Shown one piece after another: positions 61,117 through 64,000 of a stretch of DNA of 64,000 nucleotides. Numbering within the stretch: the first letter of the stretch is position 1; every line of letters starts with the position of its first letter. Below the pieces are notes generated by a model. That model did not search any database, was not told the DNA's origin, and saw nothing but the letters and a program-made list of their open reading frames with translations. This DNA comes from UBA1426 sp050953365 (lineage in GTDB: Bacteria > Bacillota > Clostridia > Peptostreptococcales > Anaerovoracaceae). The stretch spans positions 1 to 64,000 of the forward strand of contig JBMNMN010000013.1 of the NCBI GenBank assembly GCA_050953365.1, read 5' to 3'. Both the position numbers and the translations under genes were made by a program.

Positions 61117-64000
61117 AATGAGCGGCTCCGGGCGTTTTAGCCGAATCAGACAGCTGGCCCGGGAAAGCTATGGGGTTTCTTGCATATCGGGAATAGCCGA
61201 GAGCAGATCCGCTGCCATTTTGGGAGTCATTGCGGGAGAGAGGCGCAGACAGATTCTTGCAGTCACCTCTTCTCATGCAAAGGCAAAGAAGCTTGCAGAG
61301 GATCTGTCTTTGTTTGTAGATCAAAACGTATATGTGCTCCCGGAGGAAGCGGCGGCTCACATGGCTTTTGAAGCGAAGAGCCAGGATATGCTCATAGAGT
61401 GGCTTATTGCCTTGTCCGCATTGGCTTCAGGGGAAGATTGCATTTTGGTTGCTTCCGCCCAAAGCGCGGTAAAAAAACTCGCGCCCAAAAGCCTTTTTAT
61501 GGAAAATAAAATCGATCTTAACCTGGGTGACCCTGTGGATTTGGATCAATTAAAGAGGAAACTCACATACATGGGTTACGAGCGGGTTGGATCCGTAGAA
61601 GCCAGGGGACAGTACAGCATTCGGGGTGGTATTCTTGATGTTTATCCTCCAAACCAGCCTCATCCATGCCGTGTGGAGCTTTTTGATATCGAAGTGGATT
61701 CCATACGGTTCTTTAATCCAGTGACGCAGCGGTCGATTCAGGAGATCGGATCGGTTCAGATATTTCCTTCCCAGATTATCGTGCAATCGGATTATCTTTT
61801 TGAGCAGGCAGCCACTCGGATCAAAGAAACATATCTGGCTTTCGCTCAAAAACTGCCGGGGGAAAAGAGAGAAAAGCTTCTTTCCAGGCAGGGGCGTATA
61901 CTGGAGAGCCTTGAAACCGCTACAAATATCCAACTTCTTGAACACTTTATACACTACCTTTATGAAGAAACCCAGTTTGTATGGGATTATCTGAAAGAGG
62001 ACGGCCTGGTGGTGGTGGACGATCCCGACCGCGTGGCGGAAGTCCTGGCGCTGGCGGAACAGGAGTACCAAGAGGACTTTAAGGTCATGCTGGATCGGGG
62101 GGAGGCGGTGCCGGAGGATTATGAGGCTTTTTCCGGATTCGGGGAATTTCAGCAGATTTATCGGAATAAAGCGGCCTTCGTTTTCACTCCCTTTCAGAAG
62201 CAGCTAAGAGGGGTTGACGTTCTGAAAACCATGGTTCCTCTTGTCTCGAAGCAAGCTACTGTATTTAACGGCAGAATGGATTTCTTTGAGGCAGAGCTGC
62301 TTCGCTACGCAAGATTAAACTATGACATTCATATCTTTTGTTCCACCTCGGACAGAGTGGAAAACATGAAGGACTTTGTCGGACGGTGCGGGCTTGTTGA
62401 TCAGGTACGTATTGCAGAAGGCATGCTCTCCGCGGGTATGGAGTTTCCGGAAGAGAAGCTGGTGATTTTCTCCGACAGGGATGTTTTTGTGACGGGAAAG
62501 CAGAAGAAGACACGGAGGGAAGCCGGAGAACATCGGGGAATCAAGGCCTTTTCCGATATACGCAAAGGAGATTACGTGGTTCATGAAAATCACGGCATCG
62601 GAAAATTCCTGGGCGTGACTCAGCTGGACATACAGGGCACAAAAAAAGATTATCTGCAAATTAAATATGCAGGGGAGGATATGCTTTACGTCCCTGTGGA
62701 ACAGATGGACATCGTCCAGAAATATGTGGGCGCAGAAGGCGCCGTTCCGAAAATCAACAAACTGGCGGGAGGAGAATGGAAGAGGACCAAACAGCGGGCG
62801 AAGCAGGCCATACAGGACATGGCAAAGGATCTGCTTGCTCTTTCGGCAGCCCGTCAGCTTGAGAAGGGCCATGCCTTTTCAAAGGATAATCTTTGGCAGC
62901 GAGAGTTTGAAGACCTTTTCCCCTTTGAGGAAACGCCGGACCAATTACGCTCCATCCGAGAGATAAAAAGGGATATGGAAAAGCCCGTGCCCATGGACCG
63001 ATTGCTGTGTGGCGATGTAGGTTACGGAAAAACGGAAGTGGCAGCCCGGGCCGTGTTCAAATGCGTTGCCGACGGAAAACAAGCGGCGATTTTAGTGCCT
63101 ACTACACTTCTTGCAAATCAGCACTACTATACTTTTAAGGAACGCTTCGAGCCCTTCCCCTTTAAGGTGGATGTTCTGTCGCGATTTCGAACGGAAGCTC
63201 AGCAGTCTGAGATTCTGAGAAAAGTAAAAAAAGGTGAAATCGATATTCTGATCGGGACCCACAGGCTTCTATCAAAGGATGTGGCTTTTAAAGACTTAGG
63301 ACTCCTTGTCATCGATGAGGAGCAGCGCTTCGGCGTTCAACATAAGGAAGCCATAAAACAGCTGCGCAAAAACATAGATGTTCTCACTCTCTCGGCCACG
63401 CCCATTCCGAGAACGCTGCATATGTCTCTGATTGGAATTCGGGATATGAGCCTCATTGAAGAGCCCCCCGAAGAACGTTACCCGGTCCAGACTTACGTTA
63501 TGGAGCAGGATGACGGCGTCCTGAAGGAGACCATTGAGCGGGAGCTGGAGCGGGGAGGCCAGGTTTATGTGGTTTATAACAGGGTGAGGGGCATTCAGAA
63601 GATCGCCGGCCATATCCGCCAACTGGTGCCTCAGGCATCCGTTGCGGCAGCCCACGGACAGATGAGTGAAAAGCAGTTGGAAGACATAATGCTGCAATTC
63701 GTCAATAACCAATATGACGTGCTGGTTGCCACCACCATAATAGAATCCGGACTTGACATTCCTAATGTGAATACCATGATCATTTTGGATGCGGATCGAT
63801 TGGGGCTTGCCCAACTCTATCAATTACGGGGCAGAGTAGGACGATCAAACCGCATGGCCTACGCCTACCTCATGTATCAAAAGGACAAGGTTTTACCGGA
63901 ACAGGCGGAAAAGCGGCTGCGGGCCATCCGGGAGTTTACGGAGTTCGGCGCGGGCTTTCATATCGCTATGCGGGATCTGGAGATTCGGGGCGCCGGAAAC
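61109..64000 (+). CDS. mfd: Transcription-repair coupling factor Mfd (3' end outside window)
   Basis: The frame opens at ATG 61109, overlapping the pth stop, and stays open to the window edge (964 codons). Mfd displaces stalled RNA polymerase and recruits UvrA. Visible parts are the UvrB-like N-terminal domains (MENKIDLNLGDPVDLDQLK; GQYSIRGGILDVYPPN), the CarD-like RNA-polymerase interaction domain (IRKGDYVVHENHGIGKFLG) and the RecG-like translocase with Walker A GDVGYGKTEVAARA, the DEEQ box VIDEEQRFGVQHKEA and LSATPIPRTLHMSLIGIRDMSLIEEPP. Only the final part of the translocase and the C-terminal domain are missing. Confidence 0.97.
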   Translation, partial: MIEMSGSGRFSRIRQLARESYGVSCISGIAESRSAAILGVIAGERRRQILAVTSSHAKAKKLAEDLSLFVDQNVYVLPEEAAAHMAFEAKSQDMLIEWLIALSALASGEDCILVASAQSAVKKLAPKSLFMENKIDLNLGDPVDLDQLKRKLTYMGYERVGSVEARGQYSIRGGILDVYPPNQPHPCRVELFDIEVDSIRFFNPVTQRSIQEIGSVQIFPSQIIVQSDYLFEQAATRIKETYLAFAQKLPGEKREKLLSRQGRILESLETATNIQLLEHFIHYLYEETQFVWDYLKEDGLVVVDDPDRVAEVLALAEQEYQEDFKVMLDRGEAVPEDYEAFSGFGEFQQIYRNKAAFVFTPFQKQLRGVDVLKTMVPLVSKQATVFNGRMDFFEAELLRYARLNYDIHIFCSTSDRVENMKDFVGRCGLVDQVRIAEGMLSAGMEFPEEKLVIFSDRDVFVTGKQKKTRREAGEHRGIKAFSDIRKGDYVVHENHGIGKFLGVTQLDIQGTKKDYLQIKYAGEDMLYVPVEQMDIVQKYVGAEGAVPKINKLAGGEWKRTKQRAKQAIQDMAKDLLALSAARQLEKGHAFSKDNLWQREFEDLFPFEETPDQLRSIREIKRDMEKPVPMDRLLCGDVGYGKTEVAARAVFKCVADGKQAAILVPTTLLANQHYYTFKERFEPFPFKVDVLSRFRTEAQQSEILRKVKKGEIDILIGTHRLLSKDVAFKDLGLLVIDEEQRFGVQHKEAIKQLRKNIDVLTLSATPIPRTLHMSLIGIRDMSLIEEPPEERYPVQTYVMEQDDGVLKETIERELERGGQVYVVYNRVRGIQKIAGHIRQLVPQASVAAAHGQMSEKQLEDIMLQFVNNQYDVLVATTIIESGLDIPNVNTMIILDADRLGLAQLYQLRGRVGRSNRMAYAYLMYQKDKVLPEQAEKRLRAIREFTEFGAGFHIAMRDLEIRGAGN

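Overview
The window looks like chromosome of an anaerobic, amino-acid-fermenting, probably spore-forming member of the Clostridia (Firmicutes). The signs are a selenocysteine-containing glycine-reductase-type component B, AAAGGAGG-type ribosome binding sites, the spoVG - glmU - prs - pth - mfd gene order, a B. subtilis-type PurR, a DUF3787 spore-surface-type small protein, DacF-like carboxypeptidase and several NhaC antiporters. Genus cannot be read from the sequence; a relative of the Peptostreptococcales/Anaerovoracaceae is plausible.

1-10,000: a scrapyard of insertion sequences. An IS30 transposase gene is split by a complete IS21-family element (4694-6904, with a 5-bp target duplication GCTTT). 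A second IS21-family element abuts its 3' end and is itself cut by a third IS21-family element that runs off the left edge. To the right, an nhaC antiporter gene begins at the IS30 edge and is broken again by a 3'-deleted IS3-family element.

10,000-20,200: ordinary accessory and housekeeping genes: a second NhaC, malic enzyme, a holin-like membrane protein, a spore-surface-type small protein, a glycosyltransferase with an 18-residue repeat tail, a DUF3810 putative metalloprotease, a DUF6506 protein, a GNAT acetyltransferase and an EamA exporter.

20,200-31,000: the most interesting region. GrdE-like and GrdB-like subunits (the latter read through an in-frame UGA followed by a bacterial SECIS-like hairpin) are followed by a sigma-54 activator and then by alanine dehydrogenase 1, an NhaC antiporter, an octopine/nopaline-dehydrogenase-family enzyme and alanine dehydrogenase 2. 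Two near-consensus sigma-54 promoters and three identical 14-bp palindromes (GACAGAAAACTGTC), plus a degenerate fourth at the regulator gene, tie the region into one apparent regulon. I propose it is a dedicated pathway for an N-substituted glycine or opine-like substrate. This is inference.

31,000-45,000: a four-domain CoA-disulfide-reductase/rhodanese/TusA/DsrE protein; a 2-kb gene-free region with a striking 13-unit, 63-bp-period palindromic array, a long palindromic element and a 17-bp tandem repeat; a Crp/Fnr regulator; an ABC exporter; and a complete dipeptide/oligopeptide ABC importer.

45,000-64,000: an NSS sodium symporter with its MetS-like small subunit, an IS1182-family element sitting in a duplicated terminator, rdgB, a YihY protein, the serine genes serA/serC opposite an apgM-type phosphoglycerate mutase, dacF, murC, purR, spoVG, a GlmU that lacks its uridylyltransferase domain, prs, pth with an unusual repeat tail, and the start of mfd. 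The overall picture is a cell that imports peptides and amino acids with Na+-linked transporters and ferments them.
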